This document shows, piece by piece, positions 25,938 through 34,744 of a stretch of 64,000 nt of DNA. This DNA is from Arcobacter nitrofigilis DSM 7299 (GTDB lineage: Bacteria > Campylobacterota > Campylobacteria > Campylobacterales > Arcobacteraceae): contig NC_014166.1 of the NCBI RefSeq assembly GCF_000092245.1, positions 2,108,001-2,172,000 of the forward strand, read 5' to 3'. How positions within the stretch are numbered: position 1 is the first letter of the stretch; each line of letters opens with the position of its first letter. Under the pieces are notes generated by a model that saw nothing but the letters and a program-made list of their open reading frames with translations, made no database searches and had not been told where the DNA came from. The position numbers and the translations under genes are program-made.

Positions 25938-26773
25938 TCTTCCTTTTCTGTTTTATTTTCTCTGTTTTGTTTTGCTTGGTTATTTTTACTATTTATTATA
26001 TTATCAGATTTTGAAAAAGCTATCAAATCTTCAGCTGTTAAAATTTTCTCTGGCAATTTTGAAAGGGATTCTTTTAAGATATAAGTCGTACTTAGAGCAT
26101 CACTATAGGCTCTATGTTGAGTATCTATATCTATATGTAATAAATCTTTTAAAAAGTCTAAACCATATCTTTGAGCTTCAATTGTTCTTTTTGATAAATC
26201 AATAGTACAAAGCTTTCTATTATGTAGTTCACCTAAGTTGTATTTTTTAAATGATTCTGAAATAAATCTATAATCAAATTTTATATCATGGGCAACAAAA
26301 ACATCATCTTCTAAAAATATCTTAAACTCTTCAAGTACAGTTTTTAATACCGGTGCATCTTTTAACATACTAGGAGTTATATTTGTCACTTCTTGGATAT
26401 AAGGAGGCACATCTTTTGCATAAACTAGGGATTCATAACTATCTATTATCTCACCATTTTTAAGTTTTACTGCACCTATTTCTATGACTTGACCTTTATT
26501 TACATTGCTTCCATTTGTCTCAATATCTACGATACAAAAAACTTGGTCTTTTATTTGGTTTTCTTTTGTTTTTAAAAGTACTTTATCATCAATAATATCT
26601 AGGGGGAACCCATTTGAGAGAAGAAGTTCTAACTCTAAAGAAGCATCAGCAAAAAAGGTATTTTTCATAGACTCAATTAGCTTTAATAACTCATCTAAAC
26701 TATTTAGTCCTTTTTTAATCTTTGATGCAATTATATCACTATTTGAAGGTAGAGTTTGTTTTTTAGATTTCAT
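25934..26773 (-). CDS. DnaQ-type 3'-5' exonuclease
   Basis: A 279-residue protein of the DEDDh exonuclease family. The first acidic pair is in CIVDIETNGS (about residue 87), the second Asp in FVAHDIKFDYRF (about 160), and the His/Asp in HRAYSDALST (about 215). About 80 residues precede the domain and a short basic tail follows. It could be the epsilon proofreading subunit of DNA polymerase III or a stand-alone relative; these look alike in Campylobacterota. It overlaps trpF by 11 bases. Confidence 0.85.
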   Translation of the reverse strand: MKSKKQTLPSNSDIIASKIKKGLNSLDELLKLIESMKNTFFADASLELELLLSNGFPLDIIDDKVLLKTKENQIKDQVFCIVDIETNGSNVNKGQVIEIGAVKLKNGEIIDSYESLVYAKDVPPYIQEVTNITPSMLKDAPVLKTVLEEFKIFLEDDVFVAHDIKFDYRFISESFKKYNLGELHNRKLCTIDLSKRTIEAQRYGLDFLKDLLHIDIDTQHRAYSDALSTTYILKESLSKLPEKILTAEDLIAFSKSDNIINSKNNQAKQNRENKTEKED

Positions 26774-27353
26774 GGGCTACTTTTACAAAGTCAATCATTT
26801 TTTGATTATCTTTTTTTCCTTTGCTTTGTTCAACTCCACTGCTTACATCTACACCATAAAAGCCAAAACCTTTTAGCTCCTTTAGATTTTCAGCCTTTAA
26901 TCCACCTGCAAGTATTATTTTAGAACAATCAAGTCCTTTAAACCAATCAATAGCTATTCTTTTGCCCTCACCTCCAAAGCCTGGAACGAAAGCATCTACT
27001 AATTTAAAACTATCTTCTAAATTTTCTAAATCTTCTTTTGATTCTATTCTTTCTACTTTTATGTATGTTACTTCAAGATTATCAAACTCTGTTGTATCTT
27101 CATCATCTATGATTTGTGCCAATTGCATATGTGCAACTTTACAGATGTCATTTATATGTTTTGATGATTCATTTACAAAAAGTCCTACTGTTTGTACAAA
27201 AGGAGGAAGTTGTTCAACTATTTTTTTAGCATCAATTGGTCTTATGTATCTAGGACTTGGTTCATAAAATACAAATCCTAAAGCATCTGCTCCTGCATTT
27301 ATAGCATCAAGGGCATCTTCTAGATTTGTTATACCACAGATTTTTACTTTCAT
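26763..27353 (-). CDS. trpF: phosphoribosylanthranilate isomerase
   Basis: TrpF carries out the Amadori rearrangement in tryptophan synthesis. The 196-residue barrel shows VKICGITNLEDA with the catalytic Cys (residue ~5), GADALGFVFYEPSPRYI, FVNES, the DAFVPGFGGEGKRI substitute for the usual DS..GG.G phosphate region, ILAGGL and YGVDVSSGVE near the end. It is adjacent to rpe (one base apart) rather than to other trp genes. Confidence 0.95.
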   Translation of the reverse strand: MKVKICGITNLEDALDAINAGADALGFVFYEPSPRYIRPIDAKKIVEQLPPFVQTVGLFVNESSKHINDICKVAHMQLAQIIDDEDTTEFDNLEVTYIKVERIESKEDLENLEDSFKLVDAFVPGFGGEGKRIAIDWFKGLDCSKIILAGGLKAENLKELKGFGFYGVDVSSGVEQSKGKKDNQKMIDFVKVAHEI

Positions 27354-27354
27354 C

Positions 27355-27996
27355 TTATACCTGAAGAGATTTTATAGCTTTTGAATAATCATCTTGTGAG
27401 AATACATAAGATCCTGCAACAACAACATCAACACCCGCATCTTTTAGCTCATGGATATTTTTATCATTTACTCCACCATCTACTTCAATAAGACAGTTTG
27501 GATTTCTTTTATTTATAAGCTCTTTTAATTTTTTAGCTTTTTCTACAACACTTGTAATAAACTTTTGTCCACCAAATCCAGGATTAACAGACATAAGTAA
27601 AACCATATCCAAATCTTCCAACAAATACTCTATTGACTCAGGAGTTGAGTGTGGATTTAGTACAATTGCTGGTTTTATTCCATAGTCTCTTATTTTTTGA
27701 ATAAGTCTGTGTGGGTGTTTTTCACTTTCTATATGAAATGAGATATATTCAGGTTTAAGAGGAGCAAATAAGTCCACAAAAAATGTATTGTTTTCTACCA
27801 TTAAGTGTACATCTAAGGGTTTCGTAGCGATTTTTGCCACAGGATTTACAACAACAGGTCCTAAAGTCATATTAGGCACAAAGTGACCATCCATAACATC
27901 CACATGGATTAAATCACAGCCACCATCACAGATTGCAGTAATTTCTTCATTTAATTTACCAAAATCAGCTGATAGTATCGAAGGAGCAACTAACAT
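27355..27996 (-). CDS. rpe: ribulose-phosphate 3-epimerase
   Basis: Rpe interconverts ribulose 5-phosphate and xylulose 5-phosphate. The 213-residue barrel has APSILSADFGKL at the N-terminus, the metal-binding VDVMDGHFVPN (His and Asp), HLMVENN, MSVNPGFGGQKF and EVDGGVND, then VVAGSYVF. It is the first gene of the minus-strand group down to 25392; a divergent promoter region (27997-28094) separates it from pldA. Confidence 0.96.
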   Translation of the reverse strand: MLVAPSILSADFGKLNEEITAICDGGCDLIHVDVMDGHFVPNMTLGPVVVNPVAKIATKPLDVHLMVENNTFFVDLFAPLKPEYISFHIESEKHPHRLIQKIRDYGIKPAIVLNPHSTPESIEYLLEDLDMVLLMSVNPGFGGQKFITSVVEKAKKLKELINKRNPNCLIEVDGGVNDKNIHELKDAGVDVVVAGSYVFSQDDYSKAIKSLQV

Positions 27997-28094
27997 AAAA
28001 TACCTTTTTCTTTAATTGTGGCGATTATATCATTTTATAGTTTTATTTTACTTTTTATGATAATATTCATTCAAATAAATTAAGGTATTTATAA

Positions 28095-29105
28095 ATGAAA
28101 AAATTGATACTACTTGTGTTTTTGATAACATCTATTTTTGCAAATGAAAAAAATGATGACTTATACGCAAAAGCTAAAAAGTTTGAAAATGAACATAACT
28201 ATAAAGAAGCAATGCTTATATATAAACAAATAGCACAACAAAATACAAAAGAAGTAAAGATATTAGATAAAGATGGAGCAAATGAAGCAACACTATTTGT
28301 GGATAAAGAGAAACTAGAAGAAGTAAAAGCGACTAAAAAAGTATTAGACCCAATTGAAGATAAAGAGACAAGAAATACATTATCACAAATGTTGGCTTCT
28401 TCTTTTGATCTTTATCCTTATGAAGAAAACTATTTTTTACCATTTTCTTATGCTTCAAAATCAAATAATGATAGAAAGCATGTGGAAACTGTATTTCAAT
28501 TAAGTGTTAAAAAACCTATTTCTTATAATTTTTTTGGTTTAAAAGAGAGTATAAATTTTGGGTATACCCAAACTTCATGGTGGCAATTATATTCTGAATC
28601 TTCTCCTTTTAGGGAGACAAATTATAGACCTGAAGTATTTGTGATGATTCCTTATGGTAAAAAAGACAAAACATATTTAAAATCACTTAAATTTGGTCTT
28701 TTACATGAATCAAATGGACAAGCTGGTTCCACATCAAGATCATGGAATAGAATTTATGCCCAAAGTTATTTCCAATTTTCAAGCTTGTTTTTTAGTCCAA
28801 GAGTTTGGTATAGAATCCCAGATGGTGCAAATGATGATAATCCGGATATAGAAGATTTTCTTGGATATGGTGATTTAACTTTTTATTTACCATATAAAAC
28901 ACAAACATTTAAACTCTTACTTAGAAATAATCTTAAATTTGATGATTCAAATAAAGGTTTTGCACAATTCAATTGGACTTTTCCTTTATTTGGTTCAAAA
29001 AATACCTTTGGATTTGTTCAATTATCTAGTGGTTATGGAGATAGTTTAATAGATTATAACCATGAAATAAACAGATTTAGCTTTGGTATTAGTCTTTCAA
29101 GATAA
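28095..29105 (+). CDS. pldA: outer-membrane phospholipase A
   Basis: A 336-residue outer-membrane beta-barrel enzyme that hydrolyses phospholipid acyl chains. It has an N-terminal signal peptide (LILLVFLITSIFA) and an ~80-residue charged extension. The OMPLA catalytic segment is LLHESNGQAGSTSRSWNR (about residues 209-226), with His and Ser of the active site, then the YxRIPD strand. It ends in a barrel strand (FSFGISLSR). AAGG precedes the ATG at about 10 bases. Confidence 0.92.
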   Translation: MKKLILLVFLITSIFANEKNDDLYAKAKKFENEHNYKEAMLIYKQIAQQNTKEVKILDKDGANEATLFVDKEKLEEVKATKKVLDPIEDKETRNTLSQMLASSFDLYPYEENYFLPFSYASKSNNDRKHVETVFQLSVKKPISYNFFGLKESINFGYTQTSWWQLYSESSPFRETNYRPEVFVMIPYGKKDKTYLKSLKFGLLHESNGQAGSTSRSWNRIYAQSYFQFSSLFFSPRVWYRIPDGANDDNPDIEDFLGYGDLTFYLPYKTQTFKLLLRNNLKFDDSNKGFAQFNWTFPLFGSKNTFGFVQLSSGYGDSLIDYNHEINRFSFGISLSR

Positions 29106-29139
29106 AACTTACACTTAACTAACACTTTCTTCATATACT
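29106..29139 (+). promoter_or_regulatory. candidate promoter with a response-regulator direct repeat
   Basis: AACTTACACTTAA (29106-29118) starts a direct repeat with 11-base period (TTACAC then TAACAC), followed by a -10-like TATACT (29134-29139). The same 13-mer and TATACT precede the related gene at 32047. An 11-base repeat at -35 is typical of OmpR-family regulators, and such a regulator gene lies between the two sites. Binding is inferred. Confidence 0.55.
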
Positions 29140-29167
29140 TTCACATCTTAAAAAAAAGGAGTGAAAT

Positions 29168-29404
29168 ATGAAGTTAGGTAAACAAATAGCAATTTTTGCA
29201 ATATTAGGGGCAACGGGATTATTCGCTGCTGGAATTAATGATGTAAATGTATTAGTAGACAAAATCAATACAGCTACTAATCTAAATGAAAGAAGCCAAC
29301 TATTGAAGAAACTTGATGCAAAGCTTTCATCAATGGGGCAAGAAGACCTTATTACTGCTCAGCAAATTATTAATACTAAACTAAAAATATCGAAAGTTCT
29401 TTAA
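29168..29404 (+). CDS. small exported protein, paralogue of 32047-32289
   Basis: A 78-residue protein with a signal peptide (IAIFAILGATGLFAAG) and a short mature part, NDVNVLVDKINTATNLNERS and so on, with a helical heptad-like pattern. The protein at 32047-32289 shares most of the mature sequence (VLVNKIN, LLKKLD.ELS.M, AQ.I.N.KLK.SKV). The protein at 31114-31371 has the same layout with weaker similarity. A strong site (AAAGGAG) precedes ATG. Function is unknown; all three surround one two-component system. Confidence 0.78.
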   Translation: MKLGKQIAIFAILGATGLFAAGINDVNVLVDKINTATNLNERSQLLKKLDAKLSSMGQEDLITAQQIINTKLKISKVL

Positions 29405-29406
29405 GT

Positions 29407-29447
29407 AGTAAAAATCATCTTTGAGTTTTTCAAAGGTGATTTTTACT
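29407..29447. terminator. bidirectional terminator hairpin
   Basis: An 18-bp stem with one G-T pair (AGTAAAAATCATCTTTGA with its complement) encloses the loop GTTTT. The stem's own A and T runs supply the tails in both directions. It separates the small exported gene (+) from the kinase gene ending at 29452 (-). Confidence 0.85.
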
Positions 29448-29451
29448 CAAC

Positions 29452-30486
29452 CTATTTAAAAGTAAGTTCTATCTTTGTACCCTTATCAATCACACTATTT
29501 ATAGTAATATTTATATCCAAAATATCACAAAGCTGTTTTACAATACTCATACCAATACCAAGCCCTGTATCATTCTCTTTATAATATCTTTGAAATACTT
29601 TTTTTACATCTTTTATGCCTATTCCTGTATCTTCTATTATAAGTTTTTGATTATTTGTACTTATATTTACTTCTCCATTTTTCTTGTTATATTTACAAGC
29701 ATTTGTTAATAAATTATCAATAATACGATCAAGGGCATTTTTATTGCTTTTTATTATTAGATTTTCCATATTTTTGTTAAATTTGATTTTGGGATATAAC
29801 TTATGTAAAATCTCAATTTTACCATTTACAAGCTCTTCTAATGAAACATCTTCACTTTTTGCCATTTCATTTGGAGTTATTAGCTCTAGATTTTTATACA
29901 AAGAAGAGATACTTTTAGCACTAAGTTCTATTCTCTCAATCTCTTCAAAATCCCCTCTTCTTCTTAATAACTTAGAATTTAACAAAATAGAAGTTGCAGG
30001 AGTATTTAAATCATGGATTAAGTCTTTTAAAAAATCTTCCAAAAGACGCAAAGCTTCTTTCATGGGTCTTAGTGAATACATAGCAAAACCAACAGATAAA
30101 AAAAGAAGAAAGAAAGAGACTACAACTGAGAATTTGAAAATCTTAATTAAAAATTCTTGATATACTTTTTCATACTTCTTTTTGTCATAAATTACTTTTA
30201 AAAGATATGGTCCAGTTGTTGGGATTTGGAAATAGGCACAAAGTCCCTCTTCACAATGGTATATTTTAAAAAGTTTTTTTTGTTTATCATCTTGAACAAT
30301 ATCTAGTGAAAATTCATCACCTTTGAAATCAAAGGTATAATCTTTCATTTTGTATAAAATATTTTGTTCGATATCTTTTATTTTATCCACTTGATACATA
30401 TATAAAACAATACTAGCAAGTATTAATAGAGGTATGAAAAAAAGAGCAATCGTAGTAACAAGTGATTTTTTCTCATAATTTTTCAA
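29452..30486 (-). CDS. sensor histidine kinase
   Basis: A 344-residue membrane kinase. Transmembrane helices lie at about residues 9-28 and 115-138, enclosing a ~85-residue periplasmic sensor with two cysteines (HCEEGLCAYF). The H-box is KDLIHDLNTPATSILL (His about 166), and the ATP domain shows NLLTNACKYNKK (N-box), IEDTGIGI (G1) and GLGIGMSIVKQL (G2). It overlaps the response-regulator gene by 14 bases and forms a four-gene unit with 31114 and 31368. The signal is unknown. Confidence 0.9.
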   Translation of the reverse strand: MKNYEKKSLVTTIALFFIPLLILASIVLYMYQVDKIKDIEQNILYKMKDYTFDFKGDEFSLDIVQDDKQKKLFKIYHCEEGLCAYFQIPTTGPYLLKVIYDKKKYEKVYQEFLIKIFKFSVVVSFFLLFLSVGFAMYSLRPMKEALRLLEDFLKDLIHDLNTPATSILLNSKLLRRRGDFEEIERIELSAKSISSLYKNLELITPNEMAKSEDVSLEELVNGKIEILHKLYPKIKFNKNMENLIIKSNKNALDRIIDNLLTNACKYNKKNGEVNISTNNQKLIIEDTGIGIKDVKKVFQRYYKENDTGLGIGMSIVKQLCDILDINITINSVIDKGTKIELTFK

Positions 30487-31117
30487 GTCGATATCCTATA
30501 CCTTTGATATTACTTATTTCTAAATCCAAAACCTTTTTTAATTTACTAATCAAAACTCGAAGTGCTGGCTCACTTGGTCTATTCATACAATCAAAAAATG
30601 ATGATTTATCAACAGTCATACCGATATTTCGAATAAGTAAAGAAAAAATATCTTTTTCAACACTTCCAAGTGTTACTTCTGTATTATCTTTTAAAACCCT
30701 ACTTTCAAGTAAATCGAAAGTAATATCTTTATATTGAACAACAGGATTTTTTCTCTTTAAAGTAGCTTGAATACGAGCTAAAAGTTCATCTAAATCAAAT
30801 GGCTTTTTAATATAATCATCACAGCCATAATCAAAGCCTTTAAGAGTTGATTTGATATCAATCTTTGCCGTGATAAAGAAAGTAGGAGTAGAGTCTTGAG
30901 CTTCTCTTAAAAGTCTTAAGGTCTCCATCCCATCAAGTAAAGGAACATTTACATCAAATAAATAAAGGTCATACTTATTATCATAGGTATATTCTAAAAC
31001 CTCTTCCCCATCACTCACTAAAGTTACAGCATAGTTTTCTTGTTCTAAAATCTGTACCATAGTTTGTGCTAAGATTTCATCATCTTCAAGAAGTAAGATT
31101 TTTAATTTTTTACTCAT
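30473..31117 (-). CDS. OmpR-family response regulator
   Basis: A 214-residue regulator with a receiver domain (acidic pair LLEDDE, phospho-acceptor Asp in LYLFDVNVPLLDG at about 54, Lys in IKKPFDLDELL) and a C-terminal winged-helix DNA-binding domain (about 125-212, ending ISNIKGIGYRLEKL). It likely activates the genes for the neighbouring exported proteins through the shared upstream motif; this is inference. Confidence 0.92.
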   Translation of the reverse strand: MSKKLKILLLEDDEILAQTMVQILEQENYAVTLVSDGEEVLEYTYDNKYDLYLFDVNVPLLDGMETLRLLREAQDSTPTFFITAKIDIKSTLKGFDYGCDDYIKKPFDLDELLARIQATLKRKNPVVQYKDITFDLLESRVLKDNTEVTLGSVEKDIFSLLIRNIGMTVDKSSFFDCMNRPSEPALRVLISKLKKVLDLEISNIKGIGYRLEKL

Positions 31118-31371
31118 TGTTCAATTGCTTTTTCATCAAAAAATTTATTGGGCATCTTTTCCTTTGCTTTTATAATTGCATCAGATTCTTCTCTTGCTTT
31201 TTTGTTTTTATTTGCTAACTCTTTTTTTAATTTTTCTATTAATTCTTTTTTTTCTTGGGGATTTGAAGCTTGATTGACTTTTTCTAATAATTTATCCACA
31301 TCTTTTGTTTGAGCAAATAAATTTATTGATAAAAATAAAAAAAGAATAAGCATAAGTTTAGAAAAAATCAT
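31114..31371 (-). CDS. small exported protein of the two-component locus
   Basis: An 85-residue protein with a signal peptide (LMLILFLFLSINLFAQ) and a strongly charged, helical mature part (DVDKLLEKVNQASNPQEKKE). The pattern D/N-V-x-x-L-x-x-K-x-N-x-A-x-N/D-x-x-E-x-x-x-L-L/I-x-K-L resembles the small proteins at 29168 and 32047, so it is probably a third relative. It overlaps the response-regulator gene and the lipoprotein gene by four bases each. Confidence 0.75.
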   Translation of the reverse strand: MIFSKLMLILFLFLSINLFAQTKDVDKLLEKVNQASNPQEKKELIEKLKKELANKNKKAREESDAIIKAKEKMPNKFFDEKAIEQ

Positions 31372-31802
31372 TTTTTATCCTTTTTCTCTTCAAGTATTTT
31401 TATTCTATTTTTTAATTTTACAAGTGGAGAGATAGAAAACTCACTTAAATCACAATTACTCTTTTTGGCTAATTCATAATTTGAGTTATAAGAGTTGTTT
31501 GCTGTATTTATATTTTTTGCAAAAACTGTAGGAGAACTACTTTCTACTAAAAAAAGTTGAGCTTTTGCTCCAACTATATCATTTTTTAAAAAATATCCTT
31601 CATCAAACTCTTTTTCAATATAATTAGACGCATAATTCATGATTTTTTTATATTTGTAACAATAAACATTATTATCTTTTAGTTGTTTTCCTAAATCTTG
31701 ATTTTCATTGTGTGGTGTGACTTGACTTGTATTTTTTAAACTGCATCCAATTAAAAATATTGAAAAAGCTATTATAAAAAATATTTGTAATAGTTTATTC
31801 AT
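31368..31802 (-). CDS. hypothetical lipoprotein
   Basis: A 144-residue protein whose signal peptide ends in a lipobox-like FLIGCSLKN (Cys about residue 20), so it is probably lipid-anchored. The remainder is hydrophilic and helical with two further cysteines. It is the first gene of the unit with 31114, the response regulator and the kinase, so its promoter (31803-31990) drives all four. No family is recognised. It may assist signal detection. Confidence 0.75.
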   Translation of the reverse strand: MNKLLQIFFIIAFSIFLIGCSLKNTSQVTPHNENQDLGKQLKDNNVYCYKYKKIMNYASNYIEKEFDEGYFLKNDIVGAKAQLFLVESSSPTVFAKNINTANNSYNSNYELAKKSNCDLSEFSISPLVKLKNRIKILEEKKDKK

Positions 31803-31993
31803 TTGAATTTTTCCTTTTAGTGTGAAACTCTGTTTTTATTTAACTTTATTTTGTTTAATCTATAACTAAACTACATGAGAAACTATTTTTGTCATTATGG
31901 AATAAAACTATTCCAAAGGGTTAGAATTATAATCTAATACTCATTAAACATCAACATAAATACTTTAAATAAAAAAATTTAGAACTAATACAT

Positions 31994-32016
31994 AACTTAC
32001 ACTTAATTTATATACT
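31994..32016 (+). promoter_or_regulatory. candidate promoter sharing the motif of 29106-29139
   Basis: AACTTACACTTAA (31994-32006) is identical to 29106-29118 and is followed by TATACT at 32011-32016. Compared with the first site it lacks exactly one 11-base period between the motif and the -10 element. It lies ~30 bases before the ATG at 32047. Confidence 0.55.
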
Positions 32017-32046
32017 TCCATACATTTAAAAATAAGGAAAAACAAA

Positions 32047-32289
32047 ATGAAATTAAATAGAAAATTAGCGGTGTTAGCGATATTGGGAATGACTGGATTA
32101 TTTGCAAATGGTGTTAGTAATGTAAATACATTAGTAAATAAAATCAACACTACAAAAGATGTAAAAGAAAGAGGTATATTATTAAAAAAACTTGATAAAG
32201 AACTTTCAACTATGGACAAAAAAGAACTTCCAGCAGCTCAAGAAATTGTAAACAGTAAATTAAAACTTTCTAAAGTTATGGAAAAATAA
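32047..32289 (+). CDS. small exported protein, paralogue of 29168-29404
   Basis: An 80-residue protein with signal peptide (LAVLAILGMTGLFANG) and mature sequence VSNVNTLVNKINTTKDVKER and on to KLKLSKVMEK. About half the residues match the protein at 29168. Its promoter shares a 13-base motif with that gene, so both probably belong to the regulon of the adjacent two-component system. Function is unknown; the family resembles small periplasmic stress or adaptor proteins only in size. Confidence 0.78.
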   Translation: MKLNRKLAVLAILGMTGLFANGVSNVNTLVNKINTTKDVKERGILLKKLDKELSTMDKKELPAAQEIVNSKLKLSKVMEK

Positions 32290-32395
32290 TGTTCGATTAT
32301 TTTTATAAAACTTACACGACTATTAAAAATAGCTGGGTAAGTTATATCTTCTAAATCAACCAAAATAAATATCTTACTTCTATAAGCCAAAAAAG

Positions 32396-32425
32396 CGAAA
32401 ACATCAACTCTGGTGTTTTCGTTTT
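32396..32425 (+). terminator. intrinsic terminator
   Basis: A 10-bp stem (CGAAAACATC pairing with GGTGTTTTCG, one wobble) around the loop AACTCT is followed by TTTTATTTATT. It lies about 105 bases after the stop of the small exported gene. Confidence 0.85.
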
Positions 32426-32588
32426 ATTTATTATTTTATTTCTTAAAATCAGGGAACAGTCAGCACTTATTTTTAAGTTTTTTTGTAAGAATTTCTCAAA
32501 TTTTCCACTCTATATATTGATAATAGTCTATTAAATATAAATAGTATTATGATAAGATGATAGATTATATATAAAGGAGATATAAATC

Positions 32589-34145
32589 TTGCAATTGAAA
32601 CAGTTTAATATCTTAATAAAACTATTATTTCCTATGATTATAGGTCTATTTCTTATCTCTATTATTTCTATTGGCTCAGATTTTTTTAATCTTGAAAAAA
32701 ATATAAAATCTGAAGCAAAAAGCTATTTTCACAATACTTCAATTACAATTGATTATATATTAGAAAAAAATATTGATTTAATGAAAACTCTTACTTTTCA
32801 AATAACAAAAAATAAGACAATAATAAAAGAATTTGAAAATAACAATAAAAAGGCACTTTTTAAATCTTTATCAGTTTTATTTGAACACTATCATATAAAT
32901 CATAATATAACTCATTTCTATTTACATAAAAAAGATCAATATAAATATTTATCAATACATGATACAAGTAAATATAAACATTTAACTACAAAAGTTACTT
33001 TAACTGAAGCAATAAATTCATCAAAAACAGTTAGCGGTATTGAATTTGATATGAGACATCATTTGACTCTTAGAGTTGTTTTTCCTGTTATAAAAGATGG
33101 AAAAGTTTTATTTTATATTGAATTAGGTAAAAAAATAGAAAAAATAATAAAAGAATATACTGAAAATTCTAAAGCAGACATTATTTTTACAATAAATAAA
33201 AAACATATAACACGAAAAGATTTTGTTAAATGGCTAGATAAAAATGATAAAGAAAGGTCTTTTGATGCTTTAGAAAACTATTATATATTAGATTCAAGTA
33301 TTCCAAAAATTGATAAAGCATTAGAAAGGGATTTAAATAAACATTTAAACTTTAATAGTCAGTTTGTAGAAAATGAAGGTAAAAAATATATAATTCATAG
33401 TCAAAGTTATTTTGATACTAGTAATAAAGAACTAGGGAAACTTTTTATTTTAAAAGATATAACCGACCAATATAAAACTTTATACAGCTCAATTTTAGAG
33501 ACAACAATTATAACTCTTTTTATATTACTTATAACTATTTGGTATTATTTTAAACATATAAGAAAGACAGAAAGTGAGTTAAATTATGCATATAAATATG
33601 TTCAACAATTATCTGCAATAGATGGTCTTACAAAGCTTTATAATAAACAATACTATTTAGATAACGTATTAAAATTAATTCAAAATTTCTCAAGATTTAA
33701 TTCATATGTAAGCTTTATTTTAATAGATGTTGATAATTTTAAGAAGTATAATGACAATTATGGGCATTTAAAAGGAGATGATGTCCTTATTCAGGTTTCT
33801 AAAATCATAAAAAATAATTTTAAAAGGGATACAGAATATTGTTTTAGAGTTGGTGGAGAAGAATTTTTAATTGTTAGTGCAAGTAAAGATGAAGAAAATG
33901 GTAACAAGATGGCAGATGCTTTGTGTAAAAAAATACAAGATAAAAACTTAGAGCATAAATTTAATGAAAATTTTGGTGTAATTACAGTCTCAATAGGATT
34001 AGTAACAAAACATATTTCTTATGATATTAAAATAGATGAGTTATATAACAATGCTGATAAGGCTTTATATCAATCTAAACAAAGTGGAAGAAATAAAGTA
34101 ACAGTTTTTAAAGAAATCGTTCAAAAACCTGTTTCAAGTAACTAG
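32589..34145 (+). CDS. membrane diguanylate cyclase with periplasmic sensor
   Basis: A 518-residue protein. One TM helix at about residues 11-30 and another at about 300-320 enclose a ~270-residue periplasmic sensor of double-dCACHE type (HFYLHKKDQYKYLS, GIEFDMRHHLTLRVVFPVIKDG). The C-terminal GGDEF domain (about 345-510) has the active motif FRVGGEEFLIV and GLTKLYNKQYY, so it should make c-di-GMP. No inhibitory RxxD five residues before GGEEF is visible. The start is TTG 32589 after AAAGGAGAT. Confidence 0.88.
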   Translation: MQLKQFNILIKLLFPMIIGLFLISIISIGSDFFNLEKNIKSEAKSYFHNTSITIDYILEKNIDLMKTLTFQITKNKTIIKEFENNNKKALFKSLSVLFEHYHINHNITHFYLHKKDQYKYLSIHDTSKYKHLTTKVTLTEAINSSKTVSGIEFDMRHHLTLRVVFPVIKDGKVLFYIELGKKIEKIIKEYTENSKADIIFTINKKHITRKDFVKWLDKNDKERSFDALENYYILDSSIPKIDKALERDLNKHLNFNSQFVENEGKKYIIHSQSYFDTSNKELGKLFILKDITDQYKTLYSSILETTIITLFILLITIWYYFKHIRKTESELNYAYKYVQQLSAIDGLTKLYNKQYYLDNVLKLIQNFSRFNSYVSFILIDVDNFKKYNDNYGHLKGDDVLIQVSKIIKNNFKRDTEYCFRVGGEEFLIVSASKDEENGNKMADALCKKIQDKNLEHKFNENFGVITVSIGLVTKHISYDIKIDELYNNADKALYQSKQSGRNKVTVFKEIVQKPVSSN

Positions 34146-34157
34146 TTACAACTAAAG

Positions 34158-34610
34158 TTACTCCTCTAAAAGTTTTAAGACATTATTTTGATTAATATTT
34201 CCCTGACTTTTAATGAAAGAACCACTTAAGGCAGAAATATTACTTTTATCAAAATCTAAACTCTCTTTTTTATAATCTACTTTTTGGGATAAAGGACTTT
34301 TTACAGTATTAGAAAATTTATTAAGTAAATTATCTATTTCATATTTAATATTCTTTTTTCTCTCTTCATCTGTAGTCATATTTATTTGAAGCATTTTAAC
34401 TTTTAAATTTTCTAAAATTTTAGACTCCTCTGACATACCTTTTAAATTATCACTTAATTTTACGCTATCACCATCTTTGATATTATCAATTATTGCGCTA
34501 TTTACTCTTATTTGATCGGAGTTAGTTAAATTTGTATTATGCATAGATGTATATAAAGACATATCATTATTTTCTAATGGAATTAGTATTTTTTGAGTAT
34601 CTAAAGTCAT
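34158..34610 (-). CDS. hypothetical protein
   Basis: A 150-residue hydrophilic protein without signal peptide or membrane segment. The middle (residues ~50-100) is strongly helical (EESKILENLKVKMLQINMTT, then DEERKKNIKYEIDNLLNKF) and could form a coiled coil; the flanks are rich in Ser and Asn. A good ribosome site (AGGAGATATT) precedes ATG 34610. It converges with the diguanylate cyclase gene. It is a single gene and the family is not recognised. Confidence 0.65.
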   Translation of the reverse strand: MTLDTQKILIPLENNDMSLYTSMHNTNLTNSDQIRVNSAIIDNIKDGDSVKLSDNLKGMSEESKILENLKVKMLQINMTTDEERKKNIKYEIDNLLNKFSNTVKSPLSQKVDYKKESLDFDKSNISALSGSFIKSQGNINQNNVLKLLEE

Positions 34611-34744
34611 AATATCTCCTAATCAAGTTTATACAATAAGTATAACATTGAGAAATTAGAATGGCGTTAGAAAATTTTTAATTATTTAAATTAAATGATT
34701 TATTCTTCTCATCATAAGGAGGCAATCGAATATAAAATATATTC

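Noticed and set aside
29684-30160. 158-codon open frame on the plus strand inside the kinase gene
   Set aside because: The kinase on the other strand has all catalytic boxes; this frame is low-complexity hydrophobic shadow sequence.
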